DNA of 64,000 bases from Flavicella sp965243265 (GCA_965243265.1 CBDEUL010000005.1:434001-498000), one strand, 5' to 3'. Shown: positions 16,524 to 25,740, numbered from the stretch's first letter. Numbers and translations are program-made. Notes: generated by a model not told the origin, from the letters alone.

Positions 16524-19364
16524 ATGAGAAAAAATATACTAGGCATTTTCTTGCTGTTAGTAGGAGGTGTCATTTACGGTCAAAGTGTAGTATCAGGAAC
16601 TGTTTTTGATGAATCTGGAATTCCCATTCCCGAAGTTCATATTCAAATTGTAGAGTCTATCGAAGGGACTACAAGTAATTTTGAAGGAAAATATACCCTA
16701 GAAATAAATCAAAAACCACCTTTTAAAATCCGAGTAAGTAGTGTAGGATTTGAAACGGTAGAAAAAACGGTTACAAATAGTAAGCAGAAAATAGATTTTT
16801 TACTGAAAGAAGGAACAGTCTTAAATGAGGTTGTTGTTTCGGCTTCAAGAACTCCAGAGCGTATTTTTGAATCGCCCGTTACTATTGAAAGAATGGGTAT
16901 TAAAGCTATTGAAACCACGTCATCAGTATCTTATTACGATGGATTAGAAAATTTAAAAGGAGTAGATGTTAATACGAGTAGTTTAACATTTAAATCTGTG
17001 AATACACGTGGGTTTGCTGCTTTTTCAAATACACGTTTTATGCAGTTGGTAGATGGGATGGATAATTCTTCTCCAGCCTTAAATTTCCCTATTGGAAACT
17101 TATTAGGTATCTCAGAGTTAGATGTGCAGAGTGTTGAGTTATTACCAGGAGCCTCTTCGGCTTTATATGGGGCAAATGCATTTAACGGAATATTATTTAT
17201 GACAAGTAAAAATCCGTTTGATCATCAAGGAGTGAGTACTTATTTAAAATCAGGGGTTACTATCCAAGAAGCTAACGGAACCAATGAGTTTGTAGATGTA
17301 GGAGTTCGTGTAGGAAAAGCTTTTAGTAATAAGTTTGCAGCTAAGGTTAACTTTTCATTTTTAGAAGGAACTGACTGGGCGGCTACAGATTATAGACAAT
17401 ATGATGATCAAGGAGCAGGGATGCCAGATCTTATTACAGAAAATCCATCAGAGCCTTTATATGATAGAGCTAATATTTATGGAGATGAAGTTACAACCAA
17501 TATCAAAGATGTAGCTGAAGCTTTGGAGGCGGCTAGTATTTTACCTCCTGGGTCTTCTACTCTGGTTCCTTCGCAAGAAGTTAGTAGAACAGGGTATAGA
17601 GAAACCGATTTAACAGATTATAAAGCTAGAAGTTTTAAGGCAGATGTTGGATTGTATTACCGACCAATGGGAGATGATTTAGAAATTAGTTATATCGGAC
17701 GGTTTGGAACAGGAAATACGGTTTATCAAGGGGCTAATCGTTATTACTTAAAAAACTTTATCATGCAACAACACAAGTTAGAGGTTAAGAATGATCATTT
17801 CTTTTGGAGAGCTTATATGACAGCAGAAGATGCAGGAGATTCTTATGATATGTTTTTTACAGGTGTAAATATGAATAAAGCCAATGCAGAACCTTGGTTT
17901 GGAACTTATACAGGAGCTTATGTTACCGCAATTGGAGGAGGAGCAACCGATGAGCAAGCACATTCAGCGGCTAGAATAGCAGCTGATACAGCGGTAACAC
18001 CACAGCCAGGAACTCCAGAATTTGAAGAGTTATTTAATAAAACAATCTCAGATGGAGATTTAAATACAGGGTCTAAATTTATTGATAAATCAAAAATCTA
18101 TCATTCAGATATGAACTATAATTTTAAAGACAAAATTTCTTTTGCTGAAATTCAACTAGGGGGTTCGGCAAGGAGATATTCTTTGAATTCTAGTGGAACT
18201 ATTTTTACTGATGCCGATGGTCCAATAAATTACGATGAATTTGGAATTTATGCACAAGGTCAAAAATGGTTGATTGAAGAAACGTTGAAATTAACAGCTT
18301 CGGTGCGTTATGATAAAGCTCAAAATTTTGATGGATTCTTTTCTCCAAGAGTGTCTTTTGTTTATAGTGTAGACGAAGCAAAAAAGCACAATTTTAGAAT
18401 CTCTTACCAAACAGGATTTAGAAACCCAACAACACAAGATCAATATATTGGGTTAGATTTAGGAAGAGCAATTTTAGTAGGATCTGCACCAGATAATTTA
18501 GATAGATATGAATCTGGGGAAAAAAGTGTAAGTACTACGGGACAGGCATTTGGAAATCCAGAAACAGTTACCTTAACAGGGAGGCAAGCATATGAAAATT
18601 CATATACAGCAACTTCTGCGGCAAGGTTTGCAGAAACTAATAATGTTGCTGATTTAGAAATAGCAGAATTGTCTTTAGTTAAACCAGAACAGGTAACGGC
18701 TGTTGAGTTGGGGTATAGAGGTGTTGTAGAAAAAATAACCATTGATTTTAGTACCTATTACAATGTTTATAAAGATTTTATTGGAAACAAAACCGTAGTA
18801 TCACCTTATTATGGAGAAGTTGATTTTTCTGATGGAACTTATAATGTACCAGGATTAGGGCTAACACCAAAAGCTATAGTCGCTTTAGGAAGTGGTGATT
18901 ACCAAGCATTTCAGACATATACAAATTCTGAAGCAGATATTTCTTCTTATGGAGCAGCAATTGGGTTGAGTACAAAAGTTATGAATGGGTTTGATGTAGG
19001 TTTGAATTATACTTGGGCAAAATTTGATTTTGACCAAAGTACTGACCCAGATTATGAGGCAGGATTTAATACGCCAGAGCATAAAGTAAAAGCTTCTTTT
19101 GGACACACCAACATAGGTCATAATATAGGTTTTGGAGTAGATGCTAGATGGAATGATAGTTATTTGTGGGAATCTACATTTATAGATGCAGTATTGCCAG
19201 CAAGAACAACAATGGATGCACAGGTGTCTTATACAATTCCAGAATGGAAGTCTGTGGTAAAAGTAGGAGGGACAAATATTTTAGGACATGAGTACTTTAG
19301 TGCCCCAGGGGCTGGAGCTATTGGAACTCAGGTTTTTGCATCCTGGACAGTTAAAGAGTTTTAA
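16524..19364 (+). CDS. TonB-dependent outer-membrane receptor (orphan)
   Basis: A 946-residue outer-membrane transporter. A signal peptide (about 1-19) precedes a carboxypeptidase-regulatory-like beta-sandwich (about 20-105; SGTVFDESGIPIPEVHI), as usual for Bacteroidota receptors. The plug domain is at about 110-220 (NEVVVSASRTPERIFESPVTIERMG; LLPGASSALYGANAFNGIL) and a beta-barrel fills the rest, ending in FASWTVKEF with a terminal Phe. It couples to TonB-ExbBD to move a ligand too large for porins. No SusD-like partner, lipoprotein or degradative enzyme is adjacent, so the ligand cannot be inferred. It is monocistronic, with a strong hairpin terminator 22 bases after the stop. Confidence 0.92.
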   Translation: MRKNILGIFLLLVGGVIYGQSVVSGTVFDESGIPIPEVHIQIVESIEGTTSNFEGKYTLEINQKPPFKIRVSSVGFETVEKTVTNSKQKIDFLLKEGTVLNEVVVSASRTPERIFESPVTIERMGIKAIETTSSVSYYDGLENLKGVDVNTSSLTFKSVNTRGFAAFSNTRFMQLVDGMDNSSPALNFPIGNLLGISELDVQSVELLPGASSALYGANAFNGILFMTSKNPFDHQGVSTYLKSGVTIQEANGTNEFVDVGVRVGKAFSNKFAAKVNFSFLEGTDWAATDYRQYDDQGAGMPDLITENPSEPLYDRANIYGDEVTTNIKDVAEALEAASILPPGSSTLVPSQEVSRTGYRETDLTDYKARSFKADVGLYYRPMGDDLEISYIGRFGTGNTVYQGANRYYLKNFIMQQHKLEVKNDHFFWRAYMTAEDAGDSYDMFFTGVNMNKANAEPWFGTYTGAYVTAIGGGATDEQAHSAARIAADTAVTPQPGTPEFEELFNKTISDGDLNTGSKFIDKSKIYHSDMNYNFKDKISFAEIQLGGSARRYSLNSSGTIFTDADGPINYDEFGIYAQGQKWLIEETLKLTASVRYDKAQNFDGFFSPRVSFVYSVDEAKKHNFRISYQTGFRNPTTQDQYIGLDLGRAILVGSAPDNLDRYESGEKSVSTTGQAFGNPETVTLTGRQAYENSYTATSAARFAETNNVADLEIAELSLVKPEQVTAVELGYRGVVEKITIDFSTYYNVYKDFIGNKTVVSPYYGEVDFSDGTYNVPGLGLTPKAIVALGSGDYQAFQTYTNSEADISSYGAAIGLSTKVMNGFDVGLNYTWAKFDFDQSTDPDYEAGFNTPEHKVKASFGHTNIGHNIGFGVDARWNDSYLWESTFIDAVLPARTTMDAQVSYTIPEWKSVVKVGGTNILGHEYFSAPGAGAIGTQVFASWTVKEF

Positions 19365-19386
19365 TAAAAAATAAAATAAGATGGTT

Positions 19387-19415
19387 AAAACACCTTTATT
19401 TTTTAAAGGTGTTTT
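19387..19415 (+). terminator. Terminator after the TonB-dependent receptor
   Basis: A perfect 12-bp stem (19387-19398 with 19404-19415, core ACACCTTT/AAAGGTGT) with a 5-base T loop, followed by more T. It separates the receptor from atpD. Confidence 0.85.
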
Positions 19416-19464
19416 TTTCTGTTTAAAAAGGAAGAAAACACCTTTTATATTAAATTAAAACTAC

Positions 19465-19472
19465 TATCTTTG
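19465..19472 (+). promoter_or_regulatory. -7 box of atpD
   Basis: TATCTTTG followed by CA is an exact TAnnTTTG match, about 60 bases before the atpD ATG. It lies just downstream of the preceding terminator. No TTG is found 17-23 bases upstream. Confidence 0.5.
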
Positions 19473-19532
19473 CACTCTGAAAAAGAGGTAAAACTCAGAA
19501 AACAATATAACTAACAATTAATAGTTACAACA

Positions 19533-21041
19533 ATGTCTAAATTAACAGGTAAAGTTGCTCAAATTATTGGACCGGTAATTGATGTCGCATTTACAACAGG
19601 AGAAGGTCTTCCACAAATTTTTGATTCTTTAGAAATTACTAGAGATAATGGTTCTCTTTTAGTACTTGAGGTAGAACAACATATTGGTGAAGATACAGTA
19701 AGATGTATTGCAATGGATTCTACAGATGGATTGAGTAGAGGTGCAGAAGCAGTTGCTACTGGAAGTCCAATCAAAGTACCAGTAGGTGATAATATTTACG
19801 GTCGTTTGTTCAACGTAAATGGAGATCCAATTGATGGATTAAAATCATTACCAAAAGATGGTGATAAAGGAATGTCTATTCACCGTGATGCTCCAAAATT
19901 CGAAGACTTGTCTGTTTCTACAGAAGTTTTATTTACAGGGATTAAAGTAATTGACTTAATTGAGCCTTACTCAAAAGGAGGTAAAATTGGATTATTTGGT
20001 GGAGCCGGAGTAGGTAAAACTGTATTGATTCAAGAGTTAATTAACAATATAGCAAAAGGTCATGGAGGTCTTTCAGTATTCGCAGGAGTAGGAGAAAGAA
20101 CTCGTGAAGGAAATGACTTAATGCGTGAAATGATTGAAGCTGGAATTATCCAATATGGAGAAGAATTTGAGCATTCAATGGAAGCAGGTGGATGGGACTT
20201 AGAAAAAATCGATCATGAAAAAATGAAAGATTCTAAGGTAACATTCGTATTCGGACAAATGAATGAACCTCCTGGAGCACGTGCACGTGTTGCATTATCA
20301 GGTTTAACTATTGCTGAATATTTCCGTGATGGAGCTGGAGATTCTCAAGGGAAAGACGTTTTGTTCTTCGTTGATAATATCTTCCGTTTTACACAAGCAG
20401 GATCTGAAGTATCTGCACTTCTTGGACGTATGCCATCTGCCGTAGGTTACCAACCAACATTGGCAACTGAGATGGGGGCTATGCAAGAACGTATTACTTC
20501 AACAAAAACAGGATCTATTACATCTGTACAAGCGGTATACGTGCCTGCAGATGATTTAACGGATCCAGCACCAGCAACAACGTTTGCTCACTTAGATGCA
20601 ACTACAGTATTGTCTCGTAAAATTGCTGAGTTAGGTATTTATCCAGCGGTAGATCCGTTAGATTCTACTTCTCGTATCTTAACTGAAGATATTTTAGGGA
20701 AAGAACACTACGCTTGTGCTCAAAACGTAAAAGAGTTATTACAACGTTACAAAGAATTACAAGATATTATTGCAATTCTAGGTATGGAAGAATTAAGTGA
20801 AGAAGATAAATTAGTTGTACATAGAGCTCGTAGAGCACAACGTTTCTTATCTCAACCATTCCACGTAGCTGAGCAATTTACAGGTATTCCTGGAGTATTG
20901 GTAGATATTAAAGATACAATCAAAGGATTCAACATGATTATGAATGGTGAATTAGATAAGTATCCTGAAGCAGCATTCAACTTAAGAGGATCAATCCAAG
21001 AAGCGATTGATGCAGGAGAGAAAATGTTAGCTGAAGCGTAA
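19533..21041 (+). CDS. atpD: F1Fo ATP synthase, F1 beta subunit
   Basis: A 502-residue catalytic beta subunit of the F1 sector on the cytoplasmic face of the inner membrane. It binds ADP/ATP and carries the three catalytic sites of the alpha3beta3 hexamer. The Walker A loop GGAGVGKT is at 156-163 (Lys162). The GERTREGNDL block with its catalytic Glu, the DNIFRFTQAGSEVSALLGRMPSA-type Walker B region, and the DELSEED-type helix (here EELSEEDK) are all present. AtpC follows 88 bases downstream. As in other Bacteroidota, atpD-atpC stand apart from the genes for the other subunits, none of which are in the window. Confidence 0.98.
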   Translation: MSKLTGKVAQIIGPVIDVAFTTGEGLPQIFDSLEITRDNGSLLVLEVEQHIGEDTVRCIAMDSTDGLSRGAEAVATGSPIKVPVGDNIYGRLFNVNGDPIDGLKSLPKDGDKGMSIHRDAPKFEDLSVSTEVLFTGIKVIDLIEPYSKGGKIGLFGGAGVGKTVLIQELINNIAKGHGGLSVFAGVGERTREGNDLMREMIEAGIIQYGEEFEHSMEAGGWDLEKIDHEKMKDSKVTFVFGQMNEPPGARARVALSGLTIAEYFRDGAGDSQGKDVLFFVDNIFRFTQAGSEVSALLGRMPSAVGYQPTLATEMGAMQERITSTKTGSITSVQAVYVPADDLTDPAPATTFAHLDATTVLSRKIAELGIYPAVDPLDSTSRILTEDILGKEHYACAQNVKELLQRYKELQDIIAILGMEELSEEDKLVVHRARRAQRFLSQPFHVAEQFTGIPGVLVDIKDTIKGFNMIMNGELDKYPEAAFNLRGSIQEAIDAGEKMLAEA

Positions 21042-21045
21042 AACT

Positions 21046-21120
21046 AGTTTTAAGTTTTCAGTTTTGAATTTTGAGTTGTTTTAACCAAAGTTAGAAGCTA
21101 AAAACGAAGAACTAAAAACT
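21046..21120. repeat. Imperfect inverted AT-rich repeat between atpD and atpC
   Basis: Two 32-base arms, 21046-21077 and 21089-21120, are imperfect reverse complements (21 of 32 positions by eye, with additional G-T pairs) built from AGTTTT/AAAACT words. The element fills nearly the whole atpD-atpC gap. It resembles the short AGTTTT-rich palindromic repeats often scattered in flavobacterial intergenic DNA; a genome-wide count would settle this. It may fold in the mRNA and set the atpD:atpC ratio. Confidence 0.4.
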
Positions 21121-21129
21121 ATAAAGAAT

Positions 21130-21423
21130 ATGTTTTTAGAACTTGTATCACCAGAAGCAATCTTATTTAACCAAGAAGTAGATTCAGTATCTGTTCCTGG
21201 AGTAGATGGAGAGTTTCAAATGTTAAATAATCACGCACCTATAGTTTCTGTTTTAGCTAAAGGAACTATTAAAATTCATGTACATACACAAGAGCACCTT
21301 GAGTTTGATGAATTAACTGGTGGTGTAGTGCCTCATGCAGATGATGACAAGGTTTTAACCTTAGCGATCAACTCAGGTACTATTGAGATGAAAGATAATA
21401 AAGTGGTTATTCTAGTAGACTAA
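21130..21423 (+). CDS. atpC: F1Fo ATP synthase epsilon subunit, short form
   Basis: A 97-residue epsilon subunit. The N-terminal beta-sandwich that joins gamma to the c-ring is complete (MFLELVSPEAILFNQEVDSV, GEFQMLNNHAPIVSVLAKGTI). The protein stops right after this domain (IEMKDNKVVILVD). The usual C-terminal two-helix domain of about 40-45 residues, which inhibits ATP hydrolysis in E. coli and Bacillus, is absent. This short form is the normal one in Flavobacteriia, so I do not regard it as a damaged gene. A strong hairpin terminator follows. Confidence 0.93.
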   Translation: MFLELVSPEAILFNQEVDSVSVPGVDGEFQMLNNHAPIVSVLAKGTIKIHVHTQEHLEFDELTGGVVPHADDDKVLTLAINSGTIEMKDNKVVILVD

Positions 21424-21443
21424 TCATTTTCGTACCAAAATAT

Positions 21444-21475
21444 AAAAGCTCCAAGTAATTTTACTTGGAGCTTTT
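21444..21475 (+). terminator. Terminator after atpC
   Basis: A 15-bp perfect stem (21444-21458 with 21461-21475; AAGCTCCAAGTAA/TTACTTGGAGCTT core) runs into a T tract. It ends the atpD-atpC transcript. Confidence 0.88.
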
Positions 21476-21544
21476 TGTTTTAATTTGTAGAGAATAATTC
21501 TTCTTTATTTTTTACATTTAAAACCATTGATAAATTCTTTTAAG

Positions 21545-22675
21545 ATGACTTTTCCCCATGAATTAAGTTTAAAATTAACTACAAGAAGGCAAAATAATTC
21601 TTTTCGAAATCTATCTGTTTCAAAAGGGTTGATTGATTTTTCATCAAATGACTATTTGGGATTTTCAAAAAATGTGTCGATTTATAAACAAGCAGAACAG
21701 ATTCTTTCCAAAGAGAAATTTTTAAATGGAAGTACAGGATCCCGTTTAGTTTCGGGGACACATGTATTACAAGGTAAGATAGAAACGTATTTAGCGAAAT
21801 ATCATAATTCAGAAGCAGCATTGCTGTACAACTCTGGTTACGATGCCAATTTAGGCTTGTTTTCTTCTATTTTACAAAAAGGAGCTACAGTTTTGTATGA
21901 TGAATTAATTCATGCCTCTATAAGAGATGGAATTCGATTGTCTAATGCCAAAGCATTGAAGTTTAAGCACAATTCATTAGAAGACTTAGAAAATAAGTTA
22001 ACAAAGTGTACTGGTACTGTATTTATTGCTGTAGAGTCTGTTTATTCTATGGATGGAGATATGGCTCCTTTGGAAGCATTGGTGGCATTTTCCAAAAAAC
22101 ACAATTGTTATTTGATTGTTGATGAAGCCCACTCAACAGGTGTTTATGGAAAAAAAGGCGAAGGAATTCTTCAAGAGTTAACTCTAGAAAAAGATGTTTT
22201 TGCAAGAATACATACTTTTGGAAAAGCTATGGGATGTCATGGAGCTGTAGTTTTAGGGAGTCGCGAACTAAGAGATTATTTAATTAATTTTTCAAGACCC
22301 TTTATTTATACTACGGCAGCTTCTTTACATTCGGTAGCAACAATTCAGGCTTGTTATTTAGAATTGGAAAAAACATTGGAGATAGAAACATTGCAGAGTA
22401 ATATTACTTTTTTTAATAACAAAGTAGTGGATTATGAGTTAGATAAGTTCTTTATAAAAAGTATAAGTGCCATACAATGCTGTGTGCTTAAAGGAAATGA
22501 AAAAGTAAAATCAATTTCTAAAAAGATAAAAGAAGAAGGCTTTGATGTAAAGGCTATATTATCTCCAACAGTACCCGAAGGTCAAGAACGTTTACGTATA
22601 TGTTTACATAGTTATAATAGTTTAGAAGAAATTGATAAGTTGTTAAGGCTATTGGTTACTTTTGTGACCATCTAA
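21545..22675 (+). CDS. bioF: 8-amino-7-oxononanoate synthase (biotin)
   Basis: A 376-residue PLP enzyme of the alpha-oxoamine synthase family. It condenses pimeloyl-ACP (or pimeloyl-CoA) with alanine in the first committed step of biotin ring assembly. The family block DFSSNDYLGFS, the substrate loop NGSTGSRLVSGTH, DEAHSTGVYG and the Schiff-base lysine in HTFGKAMGCHGAVV (Lys227) are all present. I take the ATG at 21545; a longer reading from a TTG at 21527 has no support. It is the first gene of a biotin operon: bioD follows after 9 bases. Genes for bioB, bioC or bioH are not in the window. Confidence 0.94.
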   Translation: MTFPHELSLKLTTRRQNNSFRNLSVSKGLIDFSSNDYLGFSKNVSIYKQAEQILSKEKFLNGSTGSRLVSGTHVLQGKIETYLAKYHNSEAALLYNSGYDANLGLFSSILQKGATVLYDELIHASIRDGIRLSNAKALKFKHNSLEDLENKLTKCTGTVFIAVESVYSMDGDMAPLEALVAFSKKHNCYLIVDEAHSTGVYGKKGEGILQELTLEKDVFARIHTFGKAMGCHGAVVLGSRELRDYLINFSRPFIYTTAASLHSVATIQACYLELEKTLEIETLQSNITFFNNKVVDYELDKFFIKSISAIQCCVLKGNEKVKSISKKIKEEGFDVKAILSPTVPEGQERLRICLHSYNSLEEIDKLLRLLVTFVTI

Positions 22676-22684
22676 AAATAGAAG

Positions 22685-23305
22685 ATGAAGCAAACTTATT
22701 TTATAACAGGAATTTCTACTGAAGTAGGAAAAACACTTGTTTCTGCAATTGTAACAGAAGCTTTAGAGGCAGATTATTGGAAACCTGTACAAGCAGGTGA
22801 ATTAGAGTATTCAGATACACACAAAGTACAAGAAATGATTTCGAATTCGAGATCTACTTTTTATCCCAATTCTTATGCGTTAAAAACGCCGATGAGTCCT
22901 CATGCAGCAGCAGAATTAGAAAATATCACAGTTACTTTAGATAAAATAAAGCCACCACAAACAGAAAATAATTTGGTTATTGAAGGAGCAGGAGGTTTGT
23001 TGGTTCCGTTAAACGATCAAGACACAATTTTAGATTTGATAAAACCCACGTATAAAGTTATTGTAGTTTCAAGACATTACTTGGGAAGTATCAATCATAC
23101 ATTGATGACAATAAAATTGTTAAAAGAAAAAGGTTTTGATATTGCTGTAATTTTTTCAGGAGAAAAACATATTTCAACAGAAAGCATTATAGAAAAAATG
23201 ACCGGTGTAACAGTTATTGGAAGAGTAGATGAAGAAAAAGAAATAAACAAGCAGGTTATTAAAAAATACGCAGCACAGTTTTGTGAGAATTTATCAACGT
23301 TTTAG
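22685..23305 (+). CDS. bioD: Dethiobiotin synthetase
   Basis: A 206-residue P-loop enzyme that closes the ureido ring of 7,8-diaminononanoate with CO2 and ATP. The modified Walker A loop GISTEVGKT is at about residues 8-16. YWKPVQAGE matches the KPVQ(T/S)G substrate block, and VIEGAGGLLVPL is the conserved central motif (here with leucine in place of the usual P/V). The length is typical. It lies between bioF (9-base gap) and a membrane-protein gene (10-base gap) on the same strand, so it is part of a tight operon. Confidence 0.95.
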   Translation: MKQTYFITGISTEVGKTLVSAIVTEALEADYWKPVQAGELEYSDTHKVQEMISNSRSTFYPNSYALKTPMSPHAAAELENITVTLDKIKPPQTENNLVIEGAGGLLVPLNDQDTILDLIKPTYKVIVVSRHYLGSINHTLMTIKLLKEKGFDIAVIFSGEKHISTESIIEKMTGVTVIGRVDEEKEINKQVIKKYAAQFCENLSTF

Positions 23306-23315
23306 ATAACCATAT

Positions 23316-24452
23316 ATGATTTCCTCCTTTCCTAAAAAATTAAAAAATAACTTATGGAAATTTCCACTAGTATTTGGTGTTTTGGGAGGTTTGATGGGGT
23401 TGTTTTTACGTTATGTGTATACGGGAGGTATTTCGGGTTTTACGCTTAAAAACCTGTTGCATTCTCACTCACATGTAATGTTGTTGGGTTTTTTGTTCAA
23501 TGCTTTAATAGCGTTGTTGTGGATCCATTTTACAGAAAAAATAGATAAAAAATCTTATTTCTTTTACGGAGGGTTACAGGTTTGCGTAGCACTTTTGTTA
23601 GTAGGGTTTGTTATTCAAGGATATGCTGCTTTTACTATTGTTATTTCTACGTTGCACTTGTGGTTGAGTTATGTGTTGTTAGTCAGACTTTGGAAGCGTT
23701 TAAAGGGAACAACTACAATTGTTAATTTTGTAAAAGTTGGAATTGTTTTTCATTTTATAGCTTCTATCGGGCCTTATTTATTAGGGCCTTTAAAAGTAGG
23801 TGGTTTAGAAGAGAGTCCTTGGTACCAGCAGGCAATATTTTTCTACTTGCATTTTCAATATTTTGGATCTTTTTTTATGTGGTTGTTGGCGGTATTGTTT
23901 CAGCAAACGCAAATATTTTTATCCAAAGAGCAGCTACGAGCCATTGTAGTGAGTGTTGTTTTATTATTTACACATTCATTAGACTATAGTTTTGATCATT
24001 GGTCAATTACTTTATTAGGAGCTATTGGAGGGGTGCTTCTTTTTTTTCAGTTTTTAACAATCAGAACTGCTTTTCAAGATAAAAAAAAGTCCTATTCTTT
24101 ATTTTTTGACATGCTTTTAGGCTTGCTTTTCTTGAACTGTTTAGGGAGTATTCCATATGTTTCAGATTTGGTAGTTCAAGATCGTTTTGTGTTAATAGCA
24201 TGGCTACATTTATTGTTTTTAGGGATTTATTTGCCTTTTGTATGGATGCAATACCCATTACAAGTTAAAAAGGAAGTTTGGGTTTTTTATGCGGTTTCTG
24301 TTTTGTTGACAGAGCTTTTTTTATTGTTCCCCAATTCAATTTCCGAATTTTTCTCTATTTCAATAATGATGCTTTTGTTTCTTGCCTATTTAGGTGTGGT
24401 CTTATCTATATGTATTGTACATTTGAGATTCCTTTTTGAAACTATAAAATAA
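23316..24452 (+). CDS. Polytopic membrane protein of unknown function inside the biotin operon
   Basis: A 378-residue protein with about 11-12 hydrophobic segments and no signal peptide. Two histidine-containing stretches stand out: LLHSHSHVMLLGF (about 47-59) at a membrane edge and FFYLHFQYFGSFF (about 177-190). I recall related Bacteroidota membrane proteins with HSH and YLHFQY motifs that faintly resemble heme-copper oxidase subunit I, but I cannot assign a function. No transporter signature is clear. Its stop overlaps the bioA start (TAATG), so translation is coupled; the whole bioF-bioD-X-bioA unit is expressed together. Options are a biotin-pathway transporter, a redox protein, or an unrelated passenger. 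Confidence 0.8.
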   Translation: MISSFPKKLKNNLWKFPLVFGVLGGLMGLFLRYVYTGGISGFTLKNLLHSHSHVMLLGFLFNALIALLWIHFTEKIDKKSYFFYGGLQVCVALLLVGFVIQGYAAFTIVISTLHLWLSYVLLVRLWKRLKGTTTIVNFVKVGIVFHFIASIGPYLLGPLKVGGLEESPWYQQAIFFYLHFQYFGSFFMWLLAVLFQQTQIFLSKEQLRAIVVSVVLLFTHSLDYSFDHWSITLLGAIGGVLLFFQFLTIRTAFQDKKKSYSLFFDMLLGLLFLNCLGSIPYVSDLVVQDRFVLIAWLHLLFLGIYLPFVWMQYPLQVKKEVWVFYAVSVLLTELFLLFPNSISEFFSISIMMLLFLAYLGVVLSICIVHLRFLFETIK

Positions 24453-25717
24453 TGACTTTACAAGAACGAGATCAAAAACACCTTTGGCATCCTTTAACAC
24501 AGCATAAATTACACCCTAATCATTTAGCAATTGTGAAAGCAAAAGGCGCTTTGTTGTTTGATGAAGAAGGAAAAAGTTATATAGATGGTATTGCCTCTTG
24601 GTATACTTGTATGTATGGACATTGTAATCCATATATAATAGAAAAAGTAACAGCTCAGTTGTCAAAGTTAGATCAAGTAGTTTTTAGTGGTTTTACACAT
24701 GAACCAGCGGTGAAAATGTCTGAATCTTTGATGAAAATTTTACCGAGTAATCAACAAAAAATATTTTTTTCAGATAACGGGTCAACTTCGGTAGATGTAG
24801 CTATTAAGATGGCTTTGCAGTATCATTTTAATAAAGGAGAAAAAAGAACTAAAATTATTGCATTAGAAGATGCTTTTCATGGAGATACTTTTGGAGCTAT
24901 GTCAGTTTCAGGACTGTCTGTTTACAATGGTCCCTTTGAAGATTTTTTGTTGACGATAGATAGAGTAGATGTTCCTACAGAAGGGAATTTTGAAGAAGTA
25001 AAAACAAAATTCATTTCAATTTTAGAAACAGAGGAAGTTGCAGCATTTATTTTTGAGCCCTTGGTACAAGGAGCGGCAGCCATGAAAATGTATAGCGCTC
25101 AATTGTTAGATGAATTAATAGCTATTGCAAGAGAATATAATGTATTGGCAATAGCAGATGAGGTAATGACAGGTTTTGGGAAAACAGGGAAAAATTTTGC
25201 ATCAGAATATTTAGAGAATTATCCAGATATTATGTGTTTGTCAAAATCTTTAACAGGAGGTGTTGTGCCAATGGCATTGACTACTTGTACACAAGAAGTG
25301 TACGAATCTTTTTATGATGATGAGATAAGTAAAGGTTTTTTTCATGGGCATACGTATTCAGCAAATCCTTTAGGATGTACAGCTATTACCGCGGGAGTAG
25401 ATTTATTAATTTCAGAAGAGATACAAAATAACAGTAAGCGAATTCAAACCAGTCATAAAGCCTTTAATAATAAAATTAAAAACCATCCAAAAGTTAAAGC
25501 TACGCGTCAAATAGGAGTTATTTATGCGTTAGATTTAAATATAGAAATGGATCGTTATGGAAGTTTAAGAGATCAACTTTTCAGTTTTTTTATGGAAAGA
25601 GGGGTTTGTTTAAGGCCTTTAGGGAATACTATTTATATATTGCCTCCATTTGTAATTACACCTTTAGAATTGCAAAAAATATATGATGCAATAGAAGCTT
25701 GTTTAGAAGTTTTTTAG
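24452..25717 (+). CDS. bioA: Adenosylmethionine-8-amino-7-oxononanoate aminotransferase
   Basis: A 421-residue class III PLP aminotransferase that uses S-adenosylmethionine as amino donor to make 7,8-diaminononanoate. LWHPLTQH near the N-terminus is characteristic of BioA, as is the SWYTCMYGHCNP block. The glycine loop is at FSDNGSTSVDVAIKMA, the aspartate binding pyridine N at IADEVMTGFGKTG, and the Schiff-base lysine in SKSLTGGVVPMA (Lys265). FFHGHTYSANPLGC is also conserved. It starts within the stop of the upstream membrane protein gene. A hairpin terminator follows 23 bases after the stop. Confidence 0.96.
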   Translation: MTLQERDQKHLWHPLTQHKLHPNHLAIVKAKGALLFDEEGKSYIDGIASWYTCMYGHCNPYIIEKVTAQLSKLDQVVFSGFTHEPAVKMSESLMKILPSNQQKIFFSDNGSTSVDVAIKMALQYHFNKGEKRTKIIALEDAFHGDTFGAMSVSGLSVYNGPFEDFLLTIDRVDVPTEGNFEEVKTKFISILETEEVAAFIFEPLVQGAAAMKMYSAQLLDELIAIAREYNVLAIADEVMTGFGKTGKNFASEYLENYPDIMCLSKSLTGGVVPMALTTCTQEVYESFYDDEISKGFFHGHTYSANPLGCTAITAGVDLLISEEIQNNSKRIQTSHKAFNNKIKNHPKVKATRQIGVIYALDLNIEMDRYGSLRDQLFSFFMERGVCLRPLGNTIYILPPFVITPLELQKIYDAIEACLEVF

Positions 25718-25740
25718 TTCCTTTAAATTAGAAAATTATT

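Noticed and set aside
21527..21544. A TTG start for bioF six codons upstream
   Set aside because: The ATG at 21545 is a normal start and homologues begin near it.
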